A stretch of DNA of 64,000 nt from Druceiella hillmani. Its lineage: Eukaryota > Arthropoda > Insecta > Lepidoptera > Hepialidae. The position numbers and the translations under genes are program-made. Below are positions 1 through 12,540 of the stretch, in pieces (the stretch's first letter is position 1; each line of letters opens with the position of its first letter). The DNA lies in contig JAYKKI010000004.1 in the NCBI GenBank assembly GCA_039881145.1, positions 44,957,001-45,021,000 of the forward strand, given 5' to 3'. The notes beneath the pieces are model-generated. The model had not been told where the DNA came from. It searched no databases and saw only the letters and a list, made by a program, of their open reading frames with translations.

Positions 1-3000
1 AATAAATAACTCCCGTTTGACTTGTAAAATCATTCCGTTAATAAGGAATTCAAATGAAAATGCTTGGACACAAGCGTGACATCTTCTTAAAACTAATCAA
101 AATTACACAGGTGCACTTTCGGCGATATTCTCTTTCTTTATTTTTCAATTTGCACAATTACTAAATAGTACTGTCAGCAGAAAACACTTGATATCTGTAA
201 TGAATTTGAAGCAAGAACATTCGATTTTATTTGATTTACAATTTAGTTGGATATCAAAATATTTCCTTGCTATCGATAATTTGAATGCTTGTTCTAAAAT
301 TGTCTGAACTATTTGTTAAATTATAGTTAGAATATATTAAATTCTTAAATAAAGCTTAAATGTGTTACATTCATCTGCTGAAATATTTTTATAAGAAATA
401 AACATTCTTAAAAATAGCGACGGAAGAAAATATTCCGTTAATTTCAGAATTTTTACTTATATGCAAATAAAAAAAAACTTGTCAAATACATACACTTCAA
501 AGATTCCGCTTAGATTTTGCTGCATATAAAAGTTAAACTTTAGGGTGTGTCTAATATTTGTATTAAACCATTTACATACATTATTTTAACAGATATACAT
601 CATAGTTTTCAGGTTAGGCGTAACAAAAATATTGAGAAACAATATATTAGATATATCAAAACACAAAAAAAATATTTGTTATTGTTTAGTCTAATATACC
701 ATATATTTTGCCACATAACGTACATTTCCATCAGGTTTTTACTTGATGTATTTTAGCAGATAGGGAAATATTTTTCAACCCTCTATGAAACGCCTTTTTC
801 AACGATCCATCGCGCGCGTAAAGAATTATTGTTTTGCTGAAATTAAATTCGGTTCAGGATTTTGATTACCATTTAATACAATCTGTGCAATTACTTTTTA
901 CTTGTTTAAAAACCATTAAATAGAACTTGAATCATTTACAATTCGTATTTGTGTTGAGTAGCAATGTTAAATTCGGTGTACAAATTGTAGAAAGTTTTAA
1001 CTTTTGTGCTTTGTCTACTAAAGTTAATAAAATTTCAATCTTGAATTTGAACACGTATCGTATATAATCTAACTGTGACTAATTTAAAATATAAACATTT
1101 TTAACAATCATACCACTTAAATAAAAAAATATTAATTTGCTCCCACTGTTTTATTTTAAATATTTTGAAATTCCAAAGAGAAACGTTAACGAAAATACAG
1201 CGTAATGACTACAATATAAAGGATTTCTCATTTTCAAATATTATAACAAAATATAAGTTATGACTGAGTCGATGTGACAATCGACACTTAAATATGTGAG
1301 TTTTATGCCATTCTTCCGGCTTGACGACATTCAATGAACTCTTTGACTAACACTGTTCGACATTGAAAAATCGAGATAATCATTTGTGATCGCCATTTAA
1401 TTTTAAGACTAAATTAGGCGTCAGATAAATTGATTTATGAATATTGATCGAATGGGTAAATGTACACCCTTTGGCAGAATTTAATTTAAAATTACCTTTT
1501 CCTGAGTTTTGTTGACAGAGAACGAATATAAAAATTGCATCTAACGGGAATCAATTAAAATTTGTTTTCATAATTTTGTAGGGTGAATATTCATTGCTTA
1601 TAAAAAATTTTAATTGTTCTAGTTTCTGCAAATAAATATTTTTTAGACCTTGTCACCAATTATTCCTTAAATTTAATGAGTTGTGCAAATTATTCCTCAG
1701 TATTTTATATAAATTTATATTTATATTTTACACAAATTTATTTCCAATTGTTTCATTATTTTGCCGTTTTCAAAAACGTATGATTTGTTGTTATTCTTAT
1801 CTTATCGAAAAAATTCAAAATAGGTTTTTGCCCGACCTTGTACACCCTTTTTTTGCCAGAACTATTGATTAACCAAAAACATAAATTATAAGCCATGAGT
1901 GTCTTGCATATTTTAATTTAAACCCGGAGACACCGGAAAAACCAGACCCGGAAAACAAATAGAATGTGTATTTCGTCTTAAACTTCCCTTCTTCAACTTC
2001 TTAAGCGCACAATACAATTGATGGTGTTCTGCTGCTTCATAAAACAAAATTTTACATTTTCCGCAATAATTATTGACAATACCTAAGTACCTATCATCTT
2101 ATTTATATTTTTAAATTATACGTCGACATCTACAAGTATACTAGGGGTAAATCTGAAAGTTTTAGAACATCGAAAGTAGAACGAACTAGTCTGTTTGTAA
2201 TTTTTTTATTGTTTTCCAAAATAGTTTTGTGGCATCATAAGCAGCCGACTATTCTTCTTTGGACGTCCCTTCCGCGGTCTTTTCAAAGTCAGTGACCGTA
2301 CTATCATTTATTCTCTATAACATATCACCTAAAATTTCTGAATCATACGTAATGAAAGATTCGACTGTTCATCTACTGAGTATGTACAGGCTCTGTCCAA
2401 CAAAGAAAGATTCTACTGCGAGGACCAAAAAAACAAGCAAACAATTACTGGTATGCCAGTTTGCGGTCACCGTTCTTTTCTTTTCCAGAGAAATCGTTAA
2501 ATAACCCGCCCGCCAAAATTTATAATTTTACGAGATATCTATTTCTCTTATTATGTGTAATTATAACTTTATTTTTTCAGTACTGAAAGTACATACTTCG
2601 GGTTGCTCTACTAGATAGTTTCCTAAGATAAAAGTGGTCTTCTCAGATGCAGAATAACGTGCATTTTGGGTATGTAGTAGGTATCATTTCATCATATGTA
2701 GTAGTGGTAGGGGTATTATTTAATTTTTCTGGTATATAATTTTAAACTTTTACGTAGGTGTGTCGACAGGCTAATGTAAGCTCTTAATGTGTTGTTAGTT
2801 GAAGGGTACAAACCTTACGTTTTGAATTTTGTAAGAAATTTTCTTCGTCGCAGAAGTCCAAACTTTGAAGCTTTTTATAGTCACCATATGGGCATTGGTA
2901 GATCCTTCCGTTCATTGTCAAAGAATTTAAATTTCGTGGAATAATGTGGATATGGATGGCTGTAGGAGTAGGGAACATGTGATATAGGAAAAAGGTTTCC

Positions 3001-5640
3001 CCATTCATTTTGGGGATTTTCATAACAAATACCATAATGTGAGTATTATCTGCATATTACAAACCTGATTCACTTTTGACATGACATATCTTAAGTTCGT
3101 TTGGTCATCATTGAATCAGTCTCCAGGTGAGCTTCGTAAGAGTTCTAATAATGTATGAAATATCATCAGATGATAATATGCTGTAATCTGTTATATTTAA
3201 ACGAAAAAAAATTGTAGCAATTTTTATATTTGTCAGGGAATTTAAAATAATCTGAATATTTATTTTTGTTACGATAAAAAGATTGTCAATTCTTACAAAA
3301 TATGAAAAACGTTATAACTTATGTGCACCTATACTATAAAGTCATTTATTTTAGAAGTGACTGAATTTTGGTTATGTTGATGTTGGTGGAGTTGAAGTTT
3401 TCGAATATTAGTTTATTTAGGCTTTTATTTAAATGCTTCATTATTTTTTTATTCATTTTAAGGTGTTATTGCTAGGATAAATTCTTCTCTATCATTTGTA
3501 TGTAAACTGCCAGTTCCACTTTTTATTATCGATTAAAAACCACCAACGAATCTTTCCTTAAATTTAAATCTATTCATTGAATAATATTTATTTTCAGTTA
3601 AATAAAACTTTTTTGATCTTCAAATTTTTGTAGATATAGCAACTGTATTGCGTATATTTATAATCACGCAGTGTTTCTCTGAGGAAAATTTGTCCTTATA
3701 GTATTAATAGGTTTTCATTTACTTCGTTCAAATTAAAAACAAATTTAATTTTTAAGTTACTTAATGCAAAGACAGTTTACCACGATTTTTAATTAAGAGT
3801 GTTAATTTGATTTTATCTGCTGCTAATAAGCTTATTGTCAGAAGTGATTTGTGATAACATTTTTATATCTTCTAAGCGATTTTTCTAAGTTTTTTATGGA
3901 ATTCTTAATTTTCACTCTCTAATGTTTTTTATTTCAAAATCTTTACTTGTTTTTCATGTCATGTATCTAGGTTTGGTTTTTCGTCCCTTTCCTTGTAACT
4001 CATGTATTTACTTATTATAACCATTCCATTTTTAACGAGAAGTTTGTATATTTTTGCATACATAGGTTTTTAGTGTCTATATATAATTTTGAAAAAAAGT
4101 ATTTTGCATGTCTGAATCAAAAGATATCTTTCATATCACTATTTACTACATCAATTTTTTCATTGCATTGTTATAGTTTTGAACTGCATAAAGCATTATT
4201 ACTGCGATAGGTGTACCCAGTTTATATTATATCACGATTATTACATGTTTCACAAGTGGGGGAATGGAAACGTTTTATTGCTCCATTTGGCTGGAGGTTG
4301 TTAATTTTAATAACATTTGTATTTAATTTTTGTAAATTTCATAACAGATATGTTTTTCAATTCAGTGCCTTTATTTACAGTTATACTGAGTATTTATAAG
4401 CTTATTTGCGATAGACAATGACTGCTCCAATTATACGTTCAATGCGCACTTCGGATTTTGGAAGAAATATATGTCTAATTTATCATAATATATGTAATAT
4501 TATAAATAACAAAAATAATAGTGATTATAACAAAAATAATAATAAAAATAATGGAATTTACCTTAGATTTCGTAACTCTTAATCAGTTTTACCGTATTTT
4601 TGAACCTCGGGAAAATCATGGGGTTGGCGTGTTGAGCTACATGCATGAAATGATTCAAAACTGTCTTGCAGTTTAATGCCCTTATAGAATTGTTTACACT
4701 CCACTCAGACTAATACCTAAATTTTCCGACATCTACTGATCGGTTACTCTCTTGCCGGTCTTTATCAGGAGCCGCTTGGTAACCATGTTATTGTCACTAA
4801 TCGCTGGTGAGAGTCCTTGCATTGTACGGTACTCAATATTGTTGCTACATTGAACGAAAATTTTCTCGTGCAAAAATTATCTTTATATGATACACACAAT
4901 TTTCACATTGCCTCCGATCTGCGGAAATAAATTACAAATCCAAACAAATTTCTAAACGTGGTAACAACGAGTATTTCTTTCAAAATTCGAATTTTTTTTA
5001 CAAATGTTCATTTATAAAAGAATTTAGTGCTGTGTCGTAGGAAAAGCAAACCTGTTAATACAATCAACAAATCGAATTTTTCTGTGAATGAACTTCCTAC
5101 ATCGACACATTTCTTTGGATACTCAACCTCATCACTTGATTGTCGTTTTAGATCCTTAGTTTGGTTTAAAGTAGCCAATTATTTCTCTAATTTGTATTTA
5201 TTAAACATTTACTTTATTAACTCAAATTACGTCAGTTTCAATTACATTGTTTTATGATCTCCAAGAATAATTTCAATTCATTATAATTAAGTAAATATTC
5301 GCTCTTAATTGATTTATATCGTTAACGACAGAAACCAACTTTACCCACTCTTCTCGTATCTTTGTAAAATAATATGTATGCAATTTGTTTTATTCAATGG
5401 AATTTTGTTGGTAAAATTATAATATTTTTTCTAAATATATTAACTCAAAATATGTACCTAATTCTTTGCAATAAATAACAAAGTTACTTATTTTTATGGC
5501 AAGTGTCAGCACTGTCGACCAACTTAAACAAATTTATAATTAAATTTTATTTATAAGGTAAACTTAAAACTTTAACTCTTAATATACTTACAATACTAAA
5601 TTGATTCATAACGGGCGTATTTAGAATATAAAAATTTACA
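1..5640. other. AT-rich non-coding stretch
   Basis: No coding region is supported here. The longest open frames are under 85 codons, of AT-driven composition, and match no family I recognise. A mildly GC-richer patch lies at about 4610-4840, and a short basic frame on the minus strand sits near 2240-2280 (RPRKGRPKK). Neither can be assigned. No microsatellite, long inverted repeat or RNA gene was seen. Confidence 0.6.
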
Positions 5641-5644
5641 GTTG

Positions 5645-6055
5645 TTCAGACTCTGACATAACATGTTGTGTAGATATTTTGCAAAGTAACAACTAGCAAA
5701 ACATTTTTAAATTACTTTCAATTTACTACCAGGATGGTTATCTTAAGGAGATCCATTGTTCACCACCAGAATTCATTAGCAGACCACGTAGTCGACCACG
5801 TAGTTGTTTTTCAAAGTAACAACTACTAGTAGCAAATATCTTTAACCACGGTTGATTTACTAATATCCGTTAAGGAGTTCCACTGTTCATATCAAGAACG
5901 TATTATCAGACACTGACCTGGTAAATGGTGTAGTTATTTTGGAAAATAACAACTACCCGTAACAAATACCTTGAATCATATGTGATTTACCGCCATTCGT
6001 TCAGAAATTCCATCGTTAGTTTCTGAACCCATCATCAGATAGTCATCATATTTAT
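5645..6055. repeat. Degenerate tandem repeat, about 130 bp unit
   Basis: Three units start at about 5671, 5801 and 5931, so the period is 130 bp. A partial unit tail lies before them (5645-5670). Each unit opens with a TAG-ATTTT-like block followed by AAGTAACAACTA or a close variant. About 100 bp later come GTTAAGGAG-like and CCACTGTTCA-like blocks, ending near an ATTATCAGAC-like block. The copies are clearly diverged, so the array is old. It has no open frame running across units and reads as a decayed satellite or minisatellite. Confidence 0.75.
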
Positions 6056-7849
6056 ATGAGATCACACCTGTAACATTATCTTTAAAAAAATAGAATCATC
6101 AAAATCAGTTTACTTGATATATAATTATTGCTGAACATAAATAAGAAAAAAGATTCCGACGAATTGAGAACCTCCTTCTTTTTTGTAGTCGGTGAATAAA
6201 TAAATAAATAGCAAAATACTTAATTAAAAAATTAAACAGGACGCCGTGCTTTAGGTACTCACCTAAAACAAAAGAGGTATCACGAAACTAGTAATCTAAT
6301 ATTTAGTAATAGAACTAAAATAAATATTTTTCGTTATATACTCCCATTGTTCTTGAAATTAATTAAAAATAATGACAGTTGTTTGAACATTAAATCAAAT
6401 AATAAGTACGCATCCACTTTTTCCAAACTATTTCTCATTACCTTGCTATGTTGAAATTAAAAATAGCCATCTGAAAGTAACGAAATAAGTGTAATACTAA
6501 CTTCATGAGATAAACTATAAACACATTTCTTCCATAAACGCCTCGTTTCTTATAACATTGACTTTCTATACGTTCAATTCAATATGTACAAATCTAAAAA
6601 TAGCCACATGGACTACCCGTCCCCCTCAACCTGATCAGGGGTTTTGCTCCCTTGCAGTGACGCTGTGATGTTTATATAGGGTTTTTAATTAGAGCGACTA
6701 ATCAAGTTAGAAAAGCAATATAAACAAGCTACCTCTTGCCCTTGTTTGCGCGTTTAGAGCTCATTAACACTGTTTCGTGTTTTACCTACTTCGCCATAAT
6801 ATATTGAATTAGGCAGTTGATAGGGTTGATAATATTGTTGAAATAATGCTAATTGGCATCCAATGTAATCCTATCCTAACTTTAACTATTTATTTTATAT
6901 CTGCGTCAATTAATCATGTGCATAGATTTTATTGCAAACTGATGATGGTTTAACTTTCATACAAACCTACTAAATAATAGTATTGCCTTATTTTTAATGA
7001 CAATATAACTTCTACTCCATCCTGATTTTTTTATCAATTTACGTACTGTTTACATCGTCGAACAAAATTCGATTTTATGTCAAATGGAATGTTCTGGTAA
7101 ATGAAGTTCACATAGTTTAACTTTTCAGTTCAATGAAATGTTTGAAATCTTAAACAAAAATATGCGAGAATCATTTGTCGGCAATTTTCATGGTGAAAAC
7201 CTGATTTCCCCGCTAAGTCTCTTTAGCTGTTTTTAGTTCTTTGCACGCAAATATCCCGCCAGCCTTAATTCGATAATAGTTGATCTATTACTTTGTGCAT
7301 GCCGGCCATAAACCATAAATACCGATCACTTCAGAATGGTCAAGGCCAGTTCTTTAGTAAACGAGTAAAATATGGAAATCCCTACTCACGAATTCCTGAG
7401 CTTCTACAAGGTAATATTCAAAGTAGGTAATACAATTTTAGGTTAACAAAATTTTAACCTGCATCTTCGTTAAATATTGAATGTTGAACGTTAGATTTGG
7501 ACGTGTCAAGAATAGGCGAAAACGCTTTATATTGTAATAATGCTAACTGTAATTATTAAGTAAAAATCTTGCTTTATCCCGCTGATTTGGTGTATCACAA
7601 TTAAAGTTGGGTTACTGATAACAGTAAATTATAAAAACACAATAATAAACTTCGCCTAAAATTAATAAATCTTTTATTTGACGTGAAATTCTGTGAGTAT
7701 ATCGACCAAATGCATGCAAACATTTAACATTTTTTATTACTGTACCTAAAAATTGAAGCAAGCCATTATTTAGCAAATAGTTTCTTGTCTAACTTTCTTA
7801 CGTGGAATATTTTTTATAAAATAATGAATAACGATATAAATAGTGAAGG
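6056..7849. other. Non-coding stretch with a weak first-exon-like signal
   Basis: No gene is supported. At 7373-7410 a short frame begins MEIPTHEFLSFYK and runs into GTAATA, a possible splice donor. An ATAAATA box lies about 55 bases upstream of the ATG. No downstream exon could be linked to it, so it is recorded only as a weak signal. A somewhat GC-richer patch lies at 6610-6670. Confidence 0.4.
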
Positions 7850-8440
7850 GTGATTAGAAAAATATTTATTGAAACAAAATGAAATATCAAATGAAAACAA
7901 CACCAACATAGATGCGGAAATTTCTATTGAGCAGGTGAACAAAGAAAACTGGGACTCAAATTCAAATTAGAGATCACAAATTTGGAGTCAGTAATTCTAA
8001 TAAAGAAACATGTGGATCATAGCAGTTCTAAGCAAAAATCTCGCCAGTTCCTTTTGTTTCAATAGCAACATCATATTACGATGTTCCACTTACAGAATTA
8101 CACACATTTATAGGAAAAAGAGGTTTTTGTCCGAATAGTTTTCGTTGGCCGTCTGAACTCACTTGGGGAGTTAGTCACCAAGAATAATGTAGTATACTAT
8201 AGTATGGGATAGACAGGCCGTAAAACCTGATTATAGAAATTGTCTGAAAGATTCAGCAATTCTATTTAATCTTTATGGACTTTTTCTCTGACGAAATGTT
8301 GAAGATTATTGACTTCAATACTAATAAAAAATATGACGAATAAATTCATAATAGGAAAACAAAATTTGTGTTAATGAGTTAAACATTGTGGAGTTGAAAA
8401 CCATTACAGGCCTATTATGTTAAACGTCAATTTTTGGTAC
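7850..8440 (+). pseudogene. Decayed piggyBac-type transposase, N-terminal part
   Basis: Several short frames, broken by stops and indels, follow the order seen at the start of piggyBac-family transposases. An acidic leader (about 7840-7968) holds ISIEQVNKENWDSNSN. At about 8270-8350 the peptide DFFSDEMLKIIDFNTNKKYD matches the family block in which a phenylalanine-rich helix leads to L..I...TN. It is followed by IHNRKTKFV and, in another frame at about 8383-8415, by VELKTITGLLC, equivalent to the ELKA.IGLL block. Nothing recognisable of the catalytic core follows. The relic is non-functional. The family call rests on motif order only; a different DDE family is possible but less likely. Confidence 0.55.
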
Positions 8441-8879
8441 ACACTGAATTGTATTCAGAATTTTTCGTTTAATATATAAGATTTTTCCTGTCTTCCAAAT
8501 ACTGCCCCACTAGTTGATCAGCTAAGTTTTTCAAAAAATACAATAATTCAAACATCACTAATCAATTTCAACTTTAGTTGGAGTAGAAATTTTTTTAATT
8601 ATCTTATCAAAGCTTGATGTGTGACACATACTATAATTTTTAACATTTGCCCCTCATTTTGGGTATGAGAGGAGATAATTTATGTATAGAAATAAATCGA
8701 AAACGCATGGACTAATTGTCTTTTCGTATTTCAAAAGAAAGGATTTCAGATAAGTCCCATGTAAATATGGTTAGGATCTAATAATGAATACCAGAAATAC
8801 CCTGAGAAACTCCTTAATGAATGAGAGTACAACACCCGTATGAGAATATTAATACCTACTTGAAACTTAATTGAAATAA
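8441..8879. other. Unassigned AT-rich stretch
   Basis: This should have held the catalytic core if the piggyBac relic at 7850-8440 had been complete. No core motif was found on either strand, so the element was truncated or has decayed beyond recognition. Confidence 0.4.
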
Positions 8880-9590
8880 CTTTATGAGCATTTTTGTCAG
8901 AGATAGTGGTCAGGGACTGATAACGGAGCTGGAAAGTGATGACACAACTCCTCAAACAAGAAGTAAATTTAGCAAAGTTGTCTCTGTTAATGGATCCGGA
9001 AGTTGTTGACAGAAACTTCTTAATGGCGAGTAGCAGATTTATCGTATTTGCACTTGTTTCACTTTTTGGTAGGTCTTTTGGTTACAAGTAGTGACTTAAA
9101 TCTGTCGAGAGAACGAAAAGATGTGACAGTACTCCTCAATGACAAGGAGTAGATTTAACGAGTTTGAGCTCAATTGACTTACTTTTGGCAAGTTTTTTTG
9201 GTATCAAATGGTAACCGAGGTCCAGTGATGAAGCTAAAAAGTGGTGACAGGAACTCTTCTTCTTCTACTTCGTCATAGTGTTTGGTCTCCTTTGACTTAT
9301 CTTGATAAGTCTTTTCGTTATAAAAATTGGACAGAATCAGTTGATAGAGTCCCTAAGTTATGATAGGAACTTCTGAATAATATACGATAGTAAAGGGTAG
9401 ATTAACCAACTTTGGACTTGTTTGTTTGATCCAACGAATTTTTTCGTCAAAAGTAGTGAAGCTAATTTGATTATAAAGTAAATATATGGTAATAAGAACT
9501 CCTCAATGGTGATGAGTAAATGATAAGAGTTTGAACTCGTTTCATTATCTGGATTGAGCAAGAAACCATTTTCCCCAATTTCCATGGAAA
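8880..9590. repeat. Degenerate tandem repeat, about 120 bp unit
   Basis: A block of the form GACAGNAACTCCTC-A recurs at about 8938, 9007, 9124, 9244, 9362 and 9490. The spacing is about 117-128 bp, apart from one short first interval of 69 bp. Between anchors the order is conserved: GTAGATTTA-CGAGTTTGA-CTCGTTT-like, then TTTTTGGCAAG-like, then a GTAGTGAC-like block. The units are strongly diverged and carry no shared open frame. This is an old satellite-like array directly downstream of the piggyBac relic. Confidence 0.7.
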
Positions 9591-10264
9591 TCATTTTGAA
9601 TGTTAACCTAGTAATATCATCTCCTTCATTGGATTATTGTATCAGGTTGCATATATTGGTTTTGGATTACGCCAAAACTGATTGCCCAACATTTTTATTT
9701 CGCATTTCATTGAAAAATTAAATTAAAAATTAAAAGAAAGTCTGATATTTATGAAATTTGAACTTAGATTGATTAGGTTCGAAATCATATTTCATAATAT
9801 CCGTAAAGTACAACAGTTTCAGTGTGTTTAAGAATCAAAATAAACTTTAATTTGCACATTTGTAACTCTTTCTGCATTTTACAAAAAAATTCTAATTAAA
9901 AATACTTTTAAAACTTATAGCGTTAATACAGGAAATAAGTCTAAATCATAATTACGAATAGAAATAAATTGATTCTATAATGTATTAACATAATCTTCTG
10001 AATTTTTCATTCATCAATTCCATGAACCGGTCTATTTTGCGCGAAAAATGTATTAATTTGCAACAGTAATTATCTGTAATTTTATATATACTTCTGCCGT
10101 ATGAAAAATTGTATCCCTTTCCAAAGTTTTTTTACCCATTTCAGGTTTGTTATTCTGTTCATTTTTTCTACACAACGTGTTTGTTTTTTTATTATTTTTA
10201 GAAACGTCATCTTATTGCCATATTTTGCATTATTTTATCGGAAGCGGCGAAGCGGCAACGCCGT

Positions 10265-10287
10265 GTTTGTGCCCAAGTATCAGAGGG
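10265..10287. repeat. Possible piggyBac-type terminal end with TTAA
   Basis: The sequence GAGGGGCTAAGGG is followed by TTAA. Read on the minus strand this is TTAA then CCCTTAGCCCCTC, the usual layout of a piggyBac terminus (TTAA target, C-rich start). It lies about 1.8 kb beyond the piggyBac relic and on the side where that element's 3' end should be. No matching left end was found near 7400-7850, so the link is an inference. Confidence 0.3.
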
Positions 10288-10555
10288 GCTAAGGGTTAAA
10301 ATTTATCAGATTCTTCCAATCGATATTATGAACTTGAAGTATTTGTTCATTTTAAAAGACGTTTCATAACTTTATGCATACGTATTCAAATATTTATTAA
10401 AATTATGTTAATAATAATATACTTCCCTAAAGTAAATAATTGAAGAAGGTTCTTAATTTATTTGTGTGTATAATCCATGCAATAGTTTGATAGGATGTGA
10501 AAAACCTTTGAACAAACCTTTGAATAAATAACAAAACAAAATTTTGCTCTGAACA

Positions 10556-10960
10556 CTTTTTTTTTGTTTTTACATCATTCACTTTGTCGGTAGGGGAAGC
10601 TTTTTCTAAAACGTGGTCGATAATTAGACGAAGATGTTCGAAAACTTCTTAATCTCAGCTCTTTTTAATGTTCGGTTTTTAAAATGTTGGTGACCAAACA
10701 CCGTTTTTACTTTTTATTAGCTACGATATAAATAAGACCAAAATTTTACTTCAAATACTTTTGTTTGCATACTACATTATTTATTTTGTCGGTGGCGGTA
10801 ACTTTAATCAAAAATATGGTCAACATATAGACATGTGTTGGAAAAATTCATTACTCTCGACTCTCTTAATTTGTAATTTTTTAAGCCAAAAACACCCTTC
10901 AAGGATCAAAACACCCTTTTACTTTTTATTAGCTATGTTAAAGTAAACCTAAATAAAATT
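10556..10960. repeat. Two-copy direct repeat, about 200-210 bp unit
   Basis: Two diverged copies lie side by side. Both start with TTTTTGTTT-CAT, contain TTTGTCGGT (10583 and 10785), continue through AAATATGGTC-like or AACGTGGTCG-like blocks, and end with ACTTTTTATTAGCTA (10709 and 10921) and a related AT-rich tail. The spacing grows from 202 to 212 bp because of indels. No coding content is seen. Confidence 0.7.
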
Positions 10961-11149
10961 TGATTGCCCTCAGTGTCACATTTATCCTTCAACTCTGCAA
11001 AAAAATATGTTAGTTTCAATCTTCTCTTAGAGTTTAACATATTTTTGGGTTGTTTACGTCATAGTGGTATCAAAATTTACATCAACACCAAAGTGAATAA
11101 AAGTAAATTAAAGGTCATTATTATAAATGTGATCACATGCTTGTCTTGT

Positions 11150-11242
11150 ATTTATTACGGAAATTATGGATTTATTAAGGAGATTTATTATGGATTTATT
11201 ATTTATTATGGATTTATTTATTTATGGATTTATTGTTATGGA
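11150..11242. repeat. Short-period repeat of TTATTATGGATTTA-type units
   Basis: The block GGATTTATT recurs five times within about 90 bp, with TTATTATG spacers of variable length. It is a simple sequence repeat with imperfect units. Confidence 0.75.
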
Positions 11243-12009
11243 GTTTAAATGTTTTCTTTCCATTTCAGTCGAAATTTGTGAATTAAAAATCAAAATTGTA
11301 ATTGATTTTGAAACATGTTATAATAAAAACTTCAATATGATGAACCTGAAATATGTAATGTAACCTAATAAAAAGCTAAAAGAAATCACAACCTTATGAA
11401 AAAGGTATTATACCTTCAGACATCCTTTAAAAACTTATAAGGTTTCTCTTTTCCATTTTGAATAGGGAATCCAAGGGAATAACAAACAAATTTTAAAAGT
11501 AAGCAAATATAATTTTATTGATTTTAAAATTGTCTTATACGCATGAATAGGTCAACTAATATATTTCTGGATATTCTTAAACAATCAAAATTACAGGAGT
11601 AGCAATGTAGTTGGTATATTTAATATTAGGGTGTATAAATTGGTTATTCCTAACTCAATTGTCGATACATGTAATAAAATTATAGACGATCATTCTACAA
11701 GTTAAAGGTATTTTGGAAGAAATTATTTAGGGGAATATAAAAAAATCACGAAAATATGGTTCCACTGTTGTGTGTTTATTCGGAATGCATTTCAGATATA
11801 TATAAGTATCAACTAGAAGTAACATCTAATTTTTATTTCATCAGGATCGGTATATTTTTCAAAAGTTGTAATAATTTAATATTTTAAAAATTAGTTTAAA
11901 CTACAACAACAAAAAAGTGTCTAGCTTCCCAATATGTAATAATAAGAGAAATATGTTGTTTACCTTTGTCTGACAATAGATGGCGCAAAATATATTTTAA
12001 ATCATACAT
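11243..12009. other. AT-rich non-coding stretch
   Basis: No open frame, repeat or RNA gene is supported here. Confidence 0.5.
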
Positions 12010-12540
12010 TCATCATGAGTGTGGCAAGAGGTGAAGATTAGAGTGATACAGAAAGCGTAGGTGCTCGAATAAGTAAACTGAGAGAAGCCAATGAATGCAA
12101 TGACTCAGGTGGCAGTAGCAAAAATCGCCATTTCATCTCGCCACTGAGAGAGCACAATCCAGGCGTTTCTCCAGCGAATTAATTCAATGCACCTCCATGG
12201 TCGCACACAATATCCATTGGGCCAATTTGAACGAAAGGATGCGAGCTGTAGTCAATTATACAATCGTATTGAAATGCTACTCGATTCAAATCAACGCTTG
12301 AAGCATTTCTTCTTGCGCGTCGATGATTATTACGTTGTTGATCTGTGCGATAATCTCAACGATTTCTCGTTGCCAACTGAGCTGTTTGTCTTGTTCTTGA
12401 GTCGGGCCATACTTACGCGGCGCTCTTCCCGTGCAATTTCTTGTTCATCTGCAGTGGATTGATTCGCAATATTCCTAAGTCTAATTGCATTACGGTTTCG
12501 TTGTGAAATATTAGACTCTTAGCATTATAAATAACATTTT
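12010..12540 (-). pseudogene. Helitron-type protein fragment (region before the Rep/helicase core)
   Basis: Read from 12540 downward, the minus strand first gives a basic, arginine-rich stretch with QRNRNAIRLRNIANQ and EIAREERRVSMARLKN. This resembles the repeated E..R..R..RMAR segments at the start of arthropod Helitron or PIF1-like proteins. After a stop and frame change comes LNRVAFQYDCIIDYSSHPF, then VQIGPMDIVCDHGGALN. After one in-frame stop come FAGETPGLCSLSGEMK and LLLPPESLHSL. The order (HPFVQIG-M, C..HCGAL, F-GE-PG-C, then LPPEPL) is characteristic of the Helitron protein upstream of the helitron-like N domain. At least two stops show it is dead. The 91-codon plus-strand frame here is an antisense shadow. 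Confidence 0.72.

Noticed and set aside
12187..12462. 91-codon plus-strand open frame
   Set aside because: The minus strand carries Helitron motifs over the same bases; the plus frame has no family match.
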